A DNA stretch of 64,000 nucleotides from Aplidium turbinatum (Eukaryota; Chordata; Ascidiacea; Aplousobranchia; Polyclinidae). Positions 11,736-23,103 of the stretch are shown piece by piece. Each line of letters begins with the position of its first letter. Position 1 is the first letter of the stretch. The notes beneath the pieces were generated by a model. That model was not told the DNA's origin. It did not search any database and saw only the letters and a program-made list of their open reading frames with translations. The position numbers and the translations under genes were made by a program. The stretch lies in assembly GCA_918807975.1 (NCBI GenBank), contig OU964924.1:16723695-16787694 (forward strand), read 5' to 3'.

Positions 11736-12204
11736 ACAAGGAGAAACAAGAGATAGCCTAGCGCCCTAGCATACAGTGTTAAGTTAGCGCATCAAGGAAA
11801 ACTAAACTAAACACAAAATTTGTTGGATGGATAATTCATAAACTGGACATTTACCACCAGTACATTTTCGGTGTTAGGGATAGGTTAGGAGTCTGGGTAG
11901 AAAAGATGAGAGTGGTAATTGGTAAATTTGTCCAGAACTCCAGGTGGTAAGTGTCCCAGAACCGACTAACTGACAAGCAGTTTTTTGGCTGGACAGTGAA
12001 CACAGGAAGTAAACCATGTTATTGTAAAATATCTGCTGCTTTTGTGCAGCCTACTGTTCTAATAAAAACAACGTTGCTTCGACATAGGCCTACCAGTGCT
12101 ACTGAAAAAAAAAATCAAGATTAAAATAGCTTTAACTGAGATTATATAATGATAATAACTTTAAAGTTGTATTAGCACCTTTTTTAACTTAAATAACCTC
12201 GCTT

Positions 12205-12644
12205 ATGAAGGAAATTTTAAAGGATTTCCGACTGAGAAAAAAGGGATTTTTCAGGATAAAAAAGGAAACTGAAGAGGATTTATCAATTGTCAGAAGTGGA
12301 AGCACTGTGTGGAAGACATCAAGCCAGGTTGATTTGATACCGAAAAGAGTGACACCAACACCAGTCACGACTCCGAAGATGATTTTTTTGGTGTGTTTGC
12401 GCCATCCCGTGAAATGTCGGTGCAGAAGGAAGCAGCAATTGTGGACGCTCTTTTTTCGGACAGGAGCAAGTCCTTGAGCTTTTTGAATACTGAGTTTACG
12501 ATGTTCATTAAATACAACACCCCCATTTCTTCCAGTGTTGCGGTGAAGACACTTTTCTCTGTTGGAAAAGATGTGCTTAAGCCAAAACGGGCAGGACCTA
12601 GTGACTCTCATTTTGAAATGCTCGTGTTTTTGAAAGATGCGTAA
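12205..12644 (+). pseudogene. hAT transposase C-terminal relic (probably of element J)
   Basis: From 12393 the frame includes FTMFIKYNTPISSSVAVKTL, then FSVGKDVLKPKRA and SHFEMLVFLK. This is the hAT dimerisation block usually written SSAxVERxFSxGKxILxPKR. The preceding stretch is in another frame. Family members with CAGAGGTGGG ends often carry this kind of tail (recollection), so it is assigned to J. It is related to, but different from, the tail in the 2887-3334 element. Confidence 0.7.
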
Positions 12645-12699
12645 CATTTCGTAAATTTCGATATTTTTTGATAATTTCGGTTTGAAAGATGCGTAAACA

Positions 12700-13320
12700 T
12701 TTCGTAAACATTGCGTAAATTTCCCTTAGAATGTGTTTTCTATAACGGCGCTAAAATGACAGTGAAAACGAATGTTATCATTCGTCAAGGTCATTTTTGC
12801 GTCACTAGGGACTTGAAGAGTGTTTCCTAGTGTCATTTTAGACAAAAGTGTAATATTGGAAACGTGCCTTTAAACTTTTAATTTCTTTGAGAACTTGCCT
12901 TTTAAGTTTGTACCTTGTGTTTCGCATTTTGCCTTAAGCTGGGTTTAGACTACGTGCGTTTTCCGTGCGTAAGCACTCCGACAAAACGTATTGCTCGATC
13001 CATTACACACAAGTGAATGGGAGTGTTTACATTGCGCGTGTATTTCGTGCGTTCTCACTCAGACAATCGCAAGCGATCCATCTGAATGCAAGCTGAAGCT
13101 GTCGCAACGGATCCTAGGTCGCGTATTTGCCAAGTCAGTCTAACTATTGTGAAGAAGGGGGCGTTCTTCCCGGCTATCAGCACAAGGCTGAGCACTCACT
13201 AGTAGCCTACAGCGAGCAGTTGCGATTCGCTAACCATAACGATATAGCTTCCACGCTAGCCATTCAGACCATCCAATCAACAATATGTTTCTCGGCAGCC
13301 GATTTGTAGCAAAAATTGAC
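12700..13320. other. Non-coding DNA, nothing recognised
   Basis: No family-like reading frame. Around 12950-13030 it holds imperfect repeats of CGTGCGTT and CACTCNGACAA type. Confidence 0.35.
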
Positions 13321-13370
13321 AGCGATTGACACGTGTTTCGCCCATGAGGGTGGGCTCATCAGTATCGCAC
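13321..13370 (-). ncRNA. Hammerhead ribozyme, minimal stem III type
   Basis: On the minus strand: GCGATA, then the core CTGATGA, stem II GCCCA/TGGGC with loop CCCTCA, core GAAA, then ACACGTGT as a two-pair stem III with ACGT loop, and the GTC cleavage site. Downstream AATCGC pairs with the leading GCGAT to form stem I. Every core position matches the hammerhead consensus. A very short stem III is characteristic of the ribozymes in Penelope-like elements and retrozymes, which often act as dimers. No Penelope RT or GIY-YIG coding sequence was found nearby, so the owner is unknown. Confidence 0.85.
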
Positions 13371-14548
13371 CGTAGGTGTTAAACTGTTTTATTCGCATCA
13401 ACAGCGCACGGGTACAAATAATTGACACGGCGAGAGAGCACAAACAAACATAGCCAGGTCGAAGACTTTCAGAAACCGGCCTGCCACACCCCGCGGCGGC
13501 GGGGAGCGGCGTGATTTAGGGGTGACGATGCACCCGGAGGGGTAAGTCCACCAGCTTAGGTCGCGGGGGCCAAGCTGGGGAGTCGAGGTACCTGTGGAGG
13601 GAGAGTGTGGATCGAAAACGTTACATGACCCGTCCGCAAATTTAGAATGGCAGAGCGGGCCAGGGAGACAGGCTCTTTCTGCATTGCCCAGAAAGATGGC
13701 CTGCGACGGGCCGGGCGACCCGTCGCGTGTGGACGCTGGAACCGGCAGTAATTGACCGCCGGGCGGCGCCCACGTCTCCCTCACGCGACCTCGGCGCAGG
13801 TACTTGACTCTTATACCCGGTCTGCCAGTAGGCAGAGCGGATAAAATTGGGGTCTACCACGAGGAAGAGAGTCAACTATTTAAGGATAATTTGGCTCTCG
13901 TGGCAGACAAAATTCAAATAAAAATGTGGAGCAGAGGCTCGATTAATCAATAGAAACAAAAAATATAGGTGGGAATATACATACTCACTGGAGAAGAGTA
14001 AGCTTTGATTCGGCGAGCACGGATGTGCACTGGCCAGACGTTGAGGCAGGTTCGCCCAGCTGGGTCGGGGAGGCTAGCGATCGAAACCAGAGGCACTGAT
14101 AGGCTACATTACCAGGAAAAAGTATAAAATTGGGGTGGAAATTTTGAGGCTGCATCGAGTTGATCAGGGGATCGTGTTGATTAATGCGTTGAAAGCAGAG
14201 CGAGGTTGATTCGAGCGGGCAAGAACAGCGTTACAAGACGAAGGCAGCGTAAGATAATTCGAAACAATTGATTGATTAATACATAGAGATATAGTGATGA
14301 TTGAAGTTACTTAATTGCTGTTAAACCAGTCTCGATTCACAATGTACATTAGACATTTTATTCCTTTCCTTTGTTCATTTTTGAATGCTTGGGTTTGATG
14401 AGACTAGAGCATTATAAAAAAGATGACACTGGTTTATAGACATAACTTGATGATATAAGGTGATGAATTTTAAGACAATTGATATAAGGTTATGACGTCT
14501 AAACGGTTTGCTGTCTTGCGCGCTCGGATACTTACTGCAACGTTTCTG
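13371..14548. other. GC-rich region between ribozyme and R2-like LINE
   Basis: Between about 13430 and 13860 the base composition is GC-rich like the LINE to its right, and minus-strand frames are open, but none resembles a known domain. It may be 3' untranslated sequence of the R2-like LINE or the body of the ribozyme-bearing element. From 13880 it becomes AT-rich with nothing recognised. Confidence 0.35.
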
Positions 14549-14676
14549 TTATTGGGGAATAAGTTTCTGATCGCTGAAGTCGTCTTTTCTATGACGTAGC
14601 CCCTCCACAAGAGAGCCCGGCGTTCCAAGCTTTCCAGACGCGGAGGGAACCTTCGATTGAGAGGGAAGCCACTTTT

Positions 14677-15837
14677 TTAGCCACCTATCCCTATAGCCAC
14701 CTCTGCTACCCCACGAGCAGGAATGCCCAAGGCCGTCAGAGCTCGAGCGCTCGTCGGGGCATAGCTCCCGAGGGAGCCTATGACGAACGGAAGTGACAGG
14801 ACGTCCCTGCAAGGGCGCTTCCTGTCTTCCTTTATGTTCACACATAACTCGCCGTACTTGTCGTGTTTCCTGTCGGCGGCTTTTCGAAGAGAATCCGCGC
14901 CGTTGTCGAACGGACATGTGACGTCACATACGACCGTGACACCGTCAGGGCGTTGCAAGACGATGTCAGGACGCAGATCGGCACCGCCCGCTTCCACGTG
15001 CTGTGGAACCGTACTATCTATGGAAAGCCCGGGTTGCCATTCGGCAGGCACGTGCCCCACGATCTCCCTCAATACTGAATTGTGTCGTTCCGTGACGACA
15101 GTCATCATGGTAGGGCAGTGATTCAATATGTGGGGGAGAGTCTCTTCCGCTTTCCCACACGCACGACACATGGCAGGTAGGTAACGGCGGCCATGGCTTG
15201 GTTTTGATTTAAGTGGCATTAGATTCAATCTAGCTTTGTACGCAAATACTCGGTCCGCGTGATTCAGGAGCTCCGGGCGCCGGGTCCATGAATTTGAAAA
15301 TCCGGACAGGCAGTGGGCACTGACCGTCTTGCCTTGGTCAGGTTTGGATTCCCACTGTCTCCTCCACCACAAGTCATTGTGTTGATGGAGGGTCGGCACC
15401 ACTTTTTTCCTTATAGGAGGGGTGATTGTGGAGCTCCCCGCGGCCAACTCAAGGCCGCCATCCGGGCGGGCGGACCAACGTACGTTCAGGCGACGGGTGG
15501 CCGCCCGGACACGGCCCCACAGGCTCTCGTCTGTAGGGCACGGTCTAGAACGGGCGCCGTCAGGAGGGGGGTCACTATTCAGATAACTGGCCAGGTGGTC
15601 AGTCGTGGGATCTGGAGTGGCGAACCTCAGACAGGCATGACGCCTAAGCTGCCCGAGAGCGACGGCAGAGACAATGCTGTCAGGTGACGTCAGCATCTTG
15701 AAAGCATGAGCTACCGAAAGCGTGTCACTTTCGCGACACAAGTTTGTGATGCCCAAACCTCCCAATGCAGGCTTACAGTAAAAGAACGCGCTGCAGGCCC
15801 ACTTGGGAAGACGCCACGCCACCTTCAAACACCGCAA
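14677..15837 (-). pseudogene. R2-like LINE C-terminus: CCHC knuckle and restriction-like endonuclease
   Basis: The frame runs from RCLKVAWRLPKWACSAFFYC (post-RT thumb region) through CRACGKAEETLPHILNHC, the CCHC motif before the endonuclease. It then reads RPDIVLQRPDGVTVVCDVTC, the PD...D of the PD-(D/E)XK nuclease, followed by KYGEL. These residues are those expected for the nicking active site. The final part continues in an overlapping frame with WLKKWLPSQS. The Met at 15837 is unlikely to be a true start, since this is an internal part of a single long ORF. Confidence 0.85.
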
Positions 15838-16082
15838 AACCAGTAGGTCAAGCTTCAGAAGCTCATGCTGTCTCTAAAGCGCCGCACTCGCAGATGGTAT
15901 GACGCGGACGGGAGAATTATAGAAGTGAGAGCCAGAAGTTTCTGGCTTGGGGTGAGAAAAGATTGCATTAAAGAAGAAATGTGTTTCTCCAGAATGGAGA
16001 TGAAGGGTTGGGTTAGGGATGCGTCCGAGGTGTAACCGGTTCGAGCGACGAGCTATTTATACGTCTCGCCTTTGGGGATGAC

Positions 16083-17108
16083 TCAAATTTCCTCCCCGGC
16101 AAGGAAGAAAGGTTTCGGGTCGACCCGCAGACGGGACGCCGACACTTTCCCATAGGATAGGGTGCCACACTTGCGTGGGTTGAACCGTAGCCCGGACCAG
16201 GAGGAGAAGGGTTCAGTAGCAGATAGGAGAGAAATCATCTGCTGGCGATCGGAAGAAACGAGACAGATGTCGTCCGCATAGGCCATACAACGTACTTTAA
16301 TATCTTCTTTGGCAGGAAGGTTGTAGCCGCAATCCGTTTTGTCACGGACGCCCCTGAGGAGCACCTCGATGACCAAATTGAATAGCAGCCCAGACAACAG
16401 GCAGCCCTGACGGACTCCTCGCCCCACAGGGATACGGTTGGTTTCACCATTGCCGCAGCGGACGGTGCAGGTGTTGTCGACGTATATGTCGGAGATGCAC
16501 TCAATAAGGTCTGTGGGGGCGTCGAAATGACGCAGGACCTCGGCTATGCATTCGTGCCGGACACCGCCAAAGGCGTTTCGAATTTCCAGAAACGCAACCG
16601 ACACAGGCCTTTTGCGTGACTGTGCATCCGAGAGGATGGTGTCGAGCATGAACACATGCTCATAGACGCCCTCTGTGGGCATGAATCCCTTTTGCTCTCG
16701 GCTGATAACATTCCCCTCCACCGCCCATCGCTGCAGGCGCCGGGCCAATACGGCGGCGTAGATGTTATAAATGTTTCGGCAGATGGAGATGGGCCGCCAG
16801 TTGCTGACATCGTGCAGGTCACCCTCAGGGTCTTTACGTATGAATGTGATCCTGCTGGTTCTCCACTGGTCTGGTACACGACGGTTGATCCGGCAGGTCT
16901 CGAAAAGGCTGGCCAAGAGTCCCCCTCTTGGGTCCAGGGTCTTCCAGAAACCGTAGGACAATCCGTCAGAACCAGGGGCGGAACCGACATCAAGCGACTG
17001 GAGGACCGCCTCCACCTCCTGGGCCGTAATGGGACCTTCACCGTCATCGACGGGGAAGAGGTTTACACCATCATGCTCGTAACGGTGGCAGTTCATCCAC
17101 TTGGGCAT
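16083..17108 (-). pseudogene. R2-like LINE reverse transcriptase domain
   Basis: The order is VGSAPGSDGLSYGFWK, WRTSRITFIRKDPEGD, NWRPISICRNIYNIYAAVLA, REQKGFMPTEG, VAFLEIRNAFGGVRH (motif A), GRGVRQGCLLSGLLFNL and MAYADDICLV (motif C). The YADD pair is intact. The motif A aspartate, normally D in FLDIRNAF, is glutamate here, so activity is doubtful even apart from the broken frame. The frame ends at 16083. The 15838-16082 stretch between the two blocks still resembles post-RT sequence in other frames. Confidence 0.88.
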
Positions 17109-17455
17109 CTACGAGCAACTCCCAGCTTCAGGAGCGGTCATGTCGCGTCGAAATCTCTCCTCAATTTCTTGAGGTGGGATTTCGCAACGACGGTCACTGT
17201 TTTTTCCTTCAACGATCCGGCGGACTGTTTCCTTCGCGTCCCGCGAGAAGGCGGCTCGCAACTCCACGCCCCTACGATATCGGACTCCGTTCCCGCGCGA
17301 ACCCCCGCCGTCCGACCGAGGAGAACCCCCGTTCGAACGACGGCGAGCCGCGCGAGCCCGGGCGCCACGATTGAAGCGTGGTTTGCGAGGACTTGTCCTC
17401 TTGGGCGGCGAAGTGCCAGCGGTCCACTCTTCCAATTCAATACAGAACCGGTCAA
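17109..17455 (-). pseudogene. R2-like LINE basic linker
   Basis: An Arg- and Ser-rich segment (RARAARRRSNGGSPRSDGG, then RRIVEGKNSDRRCE and EERFRRDMTAPEA) lies directly upstream of the RT. R2-type proteins have a basic nucleic-acid-binding linker here. Two overlapping frames are open because of high GC content. The frame beginning at 17435 has the better match to the ERFRRDM pre-RT motif. Confidence 0.55.
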
Positions 17456-17477
17456 AATTTATGCCACCCGCTTAGGG

Positions 17478-18560
17478 TGGGCACTATTGGAACCTTGCAA
17501 AATAAATTTGTCAACTGACAACTCGTTATGATAGATGGTCCGTAGGCCTATTAGCTTGATCAAAACTACATCATCAAACGTTTTTACGGTTCTCCATTTT
17601 CAGTTTTCTCTCTTGACTAGATAAGCGCATACGTGTAACCTAACTTAATTGCCTATAGTTGCAGAGTGATCTTAATTAGAAAAATGGCTAAGAAAATGGT
17701 CAAACATTCTCTGGAAATCATAAAAAGAGCTTGCAAAGAAGTCCGTACCAATAGAAAGTCTATCAACTCTGTTTCCAAAGAATTCGGCATTCCTCGACAC
17801 TGAGGCGTTATTTAGAAACGTGCACCAACAATGAGTTAGAAACTTCAGCACCGAAAAACTTTCAACCACAAAATATTCTCTAACGAAGAAGAGAGGGAGC
17901 TTTGTGAATATCTTCAAGATGCAGCAAAGAATCACTTTGGCTACACGACAAAGACAGCTAGAATAACCTACTGGCATTCGAACTTGCTGTAAAATACAAT
18001 AAAAAAAATACCGAAATGTTGTAACGAAAATAAAACTTCTGGAAAGAAATGGTTCCGGCTTTTCATGCTAGTTAGTAGACTGCTCACAAAAACAAAGATC
18101 GGTTTCGACAATATTGGAATTGCTACACAGTGTTCTTCAATGTGTTTACAGGAAGTGGGCACTGTGGGAACCCTACATGGGCAGTGTTAGGCATTCGTGT
18201 CCTACAGTGCCCACTTTTTTTAAGCATTTTTATATTGCCATTATGCAAATACTGCTTATCGTAGAATTTAAACTAAACTATCAATAAATAGCAAAAAGAT
18301 AGTACTAAGACATAGCGTAGAAAAATCAATATTATTGACAAGCTTTTGAAGAAAAATTTCAAATATTCAGAAAAACTGGGCACTGTTGGGCTATCTCTCC
18401 TATTCCAGTAAATAACTTTAATGGTCTTACTATAGCTATCAACAAGTAGCCTAATAGGTAACTGTAGCTAAACTAACTATAGCTAAACAGCTAGCTATCA
18501 ATAACTTGTATCATCACATCAGCATAATTTTTCAATCCTAAAACTAGCACTGTTACCCCA
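17478..18560 (+). mobile_element. Pogo/Tigger-type relic inserted in the R2-like LINE
   Basis: It lies between the N-terminal and linker parts of the R2-like LINE. The possible ends are GGGTGGGCACTATTGG on the left and ACCCCACTATACCC on the right, next to TA, but the match is weak. The interior encodes a helix-turn-helix relic (17684-18170). A 60-bp inverted GTGGGCACTGTGGG / CCTACAGTGCCCAC pair lies at 18156-18215. Confidence 0.45.
17684..18170 (+). pseudogene. Pogo-type transposase N-terminus (HTH/CENP-B-like)
   Basis: It reads MAKKMVKHSLEIIKRACKEV, then SINSVSKEFGIPRH, a psq-type helix-turn-helix. In a shifted frame it continues with EERELCEYLQDAAKNHFGYT and GKKWFRLFML, the second CENP-B-like half. 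Stops and at least one frame change are present, and no DDE catalytic domain follows. This is a degenerate 5' fragment of a pogo/Tigger transposase. Confidence 0.6.
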
Positions 18561-19050
18561 CTATACCCTCAAAACCTTTTTTTCCACCTGCCACAATTGG
18601 AGCCCTTTTGCACTCACCAATAGAGCCAAGCCTAGCCTATGTGTGGTTTTATTAGCCAGCTTGGAGAAATATATTAATTGCACAGGCTTTCTCAAGTTCG
18701 CAACGTTCTAACCGCTTTACCAATTGCGCAGGTGGTAGGCTACCTGAGAAGCCATGATGCCAGCAATCATTTTCCATTGATAATTATTTTATGCGCGCTT
18801 TCATTCATTTCAATCAGCTGACTAACTTGCGAAACATTTCATTCATTTCAATTGTACATGCATCAGTACACTTCACTTAACTGATTAACTTGCGAACTTA
18901 ACCTACCAGCCTGCTCCTGCACCAGACATTACTAGCAGAAGACCAAAGAAAGAAAACGTAAATGACGCAATGACGTAAGAAAGCGATACGGCATCTGATT
19001 GGTCAGTTTTCGAGATAGGCACAAAATAGGGAACCTTTTGTAAATATGCC
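18561..19050. other. Unrecognised insert sequence inside the R2-like LINE
   Basis: No gene-like frame. Two near-copies of an ~80-bp stretch with TTTCATTCATTTCAATCAGC and CTGACTAACTTGCGAA lie at 18790-18900. Confidence 0.35.
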
Positions 19051-19255
19051 TCCGGTGGAGGTCGGCTTGTGCAGAGGTACATGTAGAAAAGGGTTCGCGC
19101 TAACAGTAGGGCCGTAACAGTCCGTGGTCAGGCTATCGGGCGAAGAATTGGAGGAAGAGGAAAGAGATTCTATGTTCGACGAGTCAGACGAGTCGGAAGA
19201 GTCCCCACTTTCCGACCAGGTCCGGCCGAAGACAGATGAGGAAAAAACAACACAT

Positions 19256-20125
19256 CTAGGTCAGGCAAGCTGTCAGTGTCAGCAGAGCTGAGCGAAGTCT
19301 TGCCTGGATGAGATAGAACAGCACGGAAAAGTTCAGGCATAAAGTCAGGTGGGGGGGCAAAGTGGAAGTGCTGTCTAGGCCTTGGCGCCAGAAGACTTGA
19401 GAACGGATGACAGAGGAAGGGGGAGGAGGGGATGACCCCTCGACCGATGCGCCTGCAGTCGAGGGCCGGCGTCTTCCACGCCTGACAACAGAGGCGTAGG
19501 AAAGCCCAGGCTTGGTCATCATAGGGGGTCTGGTTTGGCTCTCCGTGGGTGTCGGGTCATTGCTCGGCCAGGGAAGGCAGGTTGGCAATTGAAGGCCCTC
19601 GGGGCAGGATCGCCAGTGCTCTTGGGCCCCATCCAGCTTGTAAGCTCGAGGGAGAACACGGCAGCACCTGCTGCAGGTGATCAGGAACTCGGCGCGCGAA
19701 CCATGAAATGCTCGCATATGGTCCTGATACGCCTGCCCATCTCGGTAAGGTTGAGATGCCCTCCTGCAAGTGGAGAAAGAACAGAGAAGGGGGAATAGAT
19801 TGGGGAGAGTGAGGCGAATAGGGCAGACGGACTTCAGTCTATTCGACCTCGCGAAGGGTGACTCGAGGTGGGTGGGACAGCCACGATGTGGTGTGGGATT
19901 GCGGATCGGACACTCGTCACCGTGTCGAAGTGACGAGTTCGCAAAAAGCAGAGAGTCTACCGGGGAGGCTTCACCATCTGGGTTGAGTGAGTGTCCACTC
20001 ACAGGAACCTGCTTCCTCGTCGGCCAGCCTAAGCTAGTGGACTCAGAAGATGGAAGGGAGAAACCAACACCGGTCAGGTTATCTCTAGAAGTCTTCAAAC
20101 CTGCACGACTTGAAAAGCTAGACAT
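19256..20125 (-). pseudogene. R2/NeSL-like LINE N-terminus with zinc-finger region
   Basis: The frame has a Ser/Pro-rich start, then a finger-like stretch ending YQDHMRAFHG, then CSRCCRVLP with EHWRSC, i.e. a cysteine/histidine-rich DNA-binding domain typical of R2/NeSL N-termini. A Pro/Arg-rich region (GRRRPSTAG) follows. The RT part of the same element resumes at about 17455. The Met at 20125 is plausible as the ORF start because GC-rich sequence begins there, but this cannot be proved. Confidence 0.65.
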
Positions 20126-20336
20126 AGTTTAAATATAATAGTTCTAAAAAGCTGGTTATTATAAAGATAAAGAGTTTAAAGTTTAAAGCGACGTTTCTAT
20201 GTTTTGGAGAGTTAACTAACAATTTAAATAACAAGTGACAGATTGCAATCAAATTGAGGGTTGAATCAGAGATTTGCTAAAGAACTGACAAAATAAAAAT
20301 AAAAAACAATTTACGTTGATTCTACGTTCATCATCA

Positions 20337-20740
20337 TCATAATCCATCGTCGGTTTGTTCCCCACTAGTGGGGGTGGCCGATTGGTTCCGCGCAGCAATT
20401 GTTTTAACCCCTTTTCTCCATTTCACCCTGTCCCTTGCATCTTCCTCCTTCAGTCCGACTTTTTGAAATTCATCCTTCACTTGTTGTTTCCACGTTCTTC
20501 TTGGACGACCGCGTTTCCTCTTCCCATCCACCTTTAGATCTAGTGCCTTTCTAAGAAAACTTCCTTCCTCCCTCCTTATCACATGTCCATACCATTTTAC
20601 TCTATGGTCTCTCTCATCTCTAGCATATCCAACAATTCTTCAGTCCTTTTTCCCTTCTCGTTTTCACCCCACACATTGCTCTCACCATTGACCTTTCCGT
20701 TCTTCTCAGGATTGCCAGTTCACTCTCTCTCAATACCCAT
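20337..20740 (-). pseudogene. Endonuclease-RT LINE C-terminal fragment
   Basis: The minus strand reads LRRTERSMVRAMCGV (other frame), then RREEGSFLRKALDLKV, KRKRGRPRRTWKQQVKDEF and NQSATPTSGEQ. This is the well-known C-terminal tail of a common animal LINE annotated as endonuclease-reverse transcriptase. It ends beside an ATCATCATC tail, the 3' end of the insertion. Only the last ~400 bp are present, so it is a 5'-truncated copy. Related tails occur at 33990-34480 and 59583-59987. Confidence 0.8.
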
Positions 20741-20834
20741 GTTAATGAATAATATTAAAATGCAAATGTCGGTTAAAGTTGAAAAGAAAACAAAGTTTGA
20801 TTACGAATTAGTGAGACAGATTGGAAAAGGATAA

Positions 20835-21560
20835 TTAATGCTTTAAGAGCAATTGTTTGAATTTACGATTGTGACGTCACGTATTAAACTTTAAGCCAGC
20901 TGGCAAAGTGACCATACGAGATACTTTACGACTAAAATACAGGACAACAATAAAATATACAAGACAAAAGGTCGCAAAATTGGTGGAAAACAATCAGTTC
21001 AGTTCAAGGATGAGAGATTCCGGATGAAAAGAAAATATGAACAACGTGTAATTTAAGATTAAGAAAGAAATAAAATTATATTGAAAGATCACTGGCAACA
21101 CTAGGATTTTCGCAGAATTAATGCTAAAAGGCTATGATAAAGAAAATGGTCAAGATGGGTGAAAATTTGGGTAAAATAGATGGGTCAATTAGCTTATTTT
21201 TACAAAAATTTAGAAAGCACACAAGCTGGTTACACAATATAACTAAAATTATTTGAATTGATAAAAACTGAGCGACAATATTGATGCAAAGATGTTCAAA
21301 AATTAGGCTAGGATTTTTTGGTTTTTAAATGCTGCAACTGGATTTGAATTTATTTATGAAAATTACTATAAAAATACTATAAAACAACAAAACACAAATA
21401 ATTACGGTTTATAGTGTTTTTGATCTTCTTTCTTCTTAAACCAAAACTTCGGGGTAAAGATGGGGGTAACAAGCCCAGGCTGGAATTGCGAATCCCGGTG
21501 CTTGATAAGGGTGGGAAGGGTTAGCTAGAGTAAAGGTTGGGTATTAAAGTATTCCGTGTT
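20835..21560. other. AT-rich DNA, nothing recognised
   Basis: No family-like frames and no paired repeats apart from simple AT runs. Confidence 0.35.
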
Positions 21561-22169
21561 GATTGGGTAGGGTCAGGGCCGGATTTACCAATAGGCTAGG
21601 CAGGCTGAAGCCTAGGGCCTCAACGTCCAGGGGCCTCGAAATTCGGTTTCAAAGTTTGTAATTCTTTTAAAAACTTGACAAGTTTAAACCCTACCTAAAG
21701 TACCTTTATACATATCAAGCTTTTCAGAGTAGAAAATTCTATACACAACTGGTTTCAACCACGTGCAAACAGTCATTATTACGTCGTTACTCGTTTGCAT
21801 CATAATAAAGGCAATTATTACGCGCATTCTGCTGGAAGCTTCTATGTTAAAGCACCGCAGTCTTCTCTGCAAAAAACAGTACGGTATCGGCAGTTGACAT
21901 CAGGGCTGCAACTCCTAGTCGTTTTCCACTAGATCTAGTGGTTTTTGAAATAATCTAGTGATTTTCTTTTAATTTTGAGAGTGGCAGCATCAACTTTCCT
22001 TCTGTTGTTAACGAAGAAGATTTAGATGATTTGCAAAAAGAATAGGGAGCTTTGCCTCAAGCGTGCAATGCTCTCCATGATAGTGATAACCTTAGCCCAC
22101 CAGAGTTTGGGCTAAAAATGGAAATGGACAACCAAGGTTTAAAACTTCTAAAGGAAACGTATCCGGAAG

Positions 22170-22590
22170 ATGTTGACCCGAGTCCCGAAACTTACTGATG
22201 AACTTCTACATTTTCATTTGTACGTGAGACAAACACAAAACCAAGGGCTTACCGGTACAGAAGAGCAATCTATTTCCTTGTCTCATGGAAACCTTTATGA
22301 AATTATGTGCAAGGAAAAAATTAACACTACCTTTCCTAATGTGAAAGCAAAATTAAGACTGTTTCTAAGCTTAATAGTCACTAACTGCTCAGGAGAGAGA
22401 TCTTTCTCAAGGCTCAAAAGCATCAAAAATAAACTGAGATCGACAATGTCTCAAGAAAAGTTGTCTGCACTGAGCAATTGAGCATTCTGTACATTGAGAG
22501 TGACAAACTTAAACAGATGAATTTTGATGAACTTTTGCATGATTTTGCTTTGACAAAAGCTAGAAAAAAAATTTGGTAGCCTATAGTCTT
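22170..22590 (+). pseudogene. hAT transposase C-terminal relic
   Basis: It reads TFPNVKAKLRLFLSLIVTNC, then SGERSFSRLKSIKNKLRSTM and SQEKLSALSN. This is the dimerisation domain of the ZMYM-like hAT group. After a stop, similarity continues in another frame (RQ-like ILMNFCMILL, KARKKFG). Upstream blocks are degenerate. The 3' end contains a TAGCCTA word at about 22577. Confidence 0.8.
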
Positions 22591-22632
22591 ACTCTATTTG
22601 ATGACTGTAACTATTTCTTATGTTCTCGTAAA

Positions 22633-23103
22633 CAGTGGCGTAGCCAAGGGGGGGGGGAGGATGGGGGTTTCAACCCCCCTTTGGCACGCGTGTGACGGCC
22701 ACGATATTGACGATATTGAGAATGATGCTTTCAGTCTCTAAAACAAAGTTTGCCTAATTTTAACAGAAACTGCATTAAAAGAGCGAGTTTTACCAATACC
22801 AAACATTCAAATATCTCAGCCAGGAATTAGCAACAAGAAAACATAGAGACTTAGCTTTATTTCCGAAAAATGCCGAAGAAAACATTATCTTATCCTTTTG
22901 CTATGCCACCGGACAGTACCATTTTACAGGAATATTCATACCCACATTTTTGTTGAAAATGCTCTCAGAATGCACCAAATTCAAAGTAATTTTTTAAAAT
23001 ATTGTGGGGGAGGCCACCCAGACCCCCGCTGCTGGGTGTCGTTTTAGGAAAACACGCCGTCAACCCCCCCCCCCCCCTTCCAAAATTCCTGGCTACGCCA
23101 CTG
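22633..23103. mobile_element. hAT MITE nested in the 21574-23373 hAT (CAGTGGCGTAGCCA family)
   Basis: The ends are CAGTGGCGTAGCCAAGG and CCTGGCTACGCCACTG, with a perfect CTCGTAAA duplication (22625-22632 and 23104-23111). G-tracts lie just inside each end, with a GGGGGAGGCC...CCCCCGC block. No coding sequence. Relatives are at 44598-45142, 60985-61061 and 1855-2045. Confidence 0.93.

Larger units (their letters stand above)
14549..20125 (-). mobile_element. R2/NeSL-like LINE with restriction-like endonuclease
   Basis: Read on the minus strand: an N-terminal zinc-finger domain (20125-19256), a basic linker (17455-17109), RT (17108-16083), and a C-terminal CCHC plus restriction-like endonuclease (15837-14677). 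This order defines the site-specific R2/NeSL/R4 group, in which one ORF is translated and the endonuclease nicks a fixed target. The element's GC-rich composition differs from the AT-rich surroundings. It is split by non-LINE DNA (about 17460-19050) including a pogo-type relic, and the reading frame shifts at several points. The native target site is not evident. Confidence 0.85.

Noticed and set aside
13398-13875. Two overlapping minus-strand frames in GC-rich DNA
   Set aside because: No domain or family resemblance; overlapping frames typical of GC-rich non-coding sequence.
16656-17531. Plus-strand open frame of 291 residues
   Set aside because: It is antisense to the R2-like RT and linker; open only because of GC-rich codon structure.
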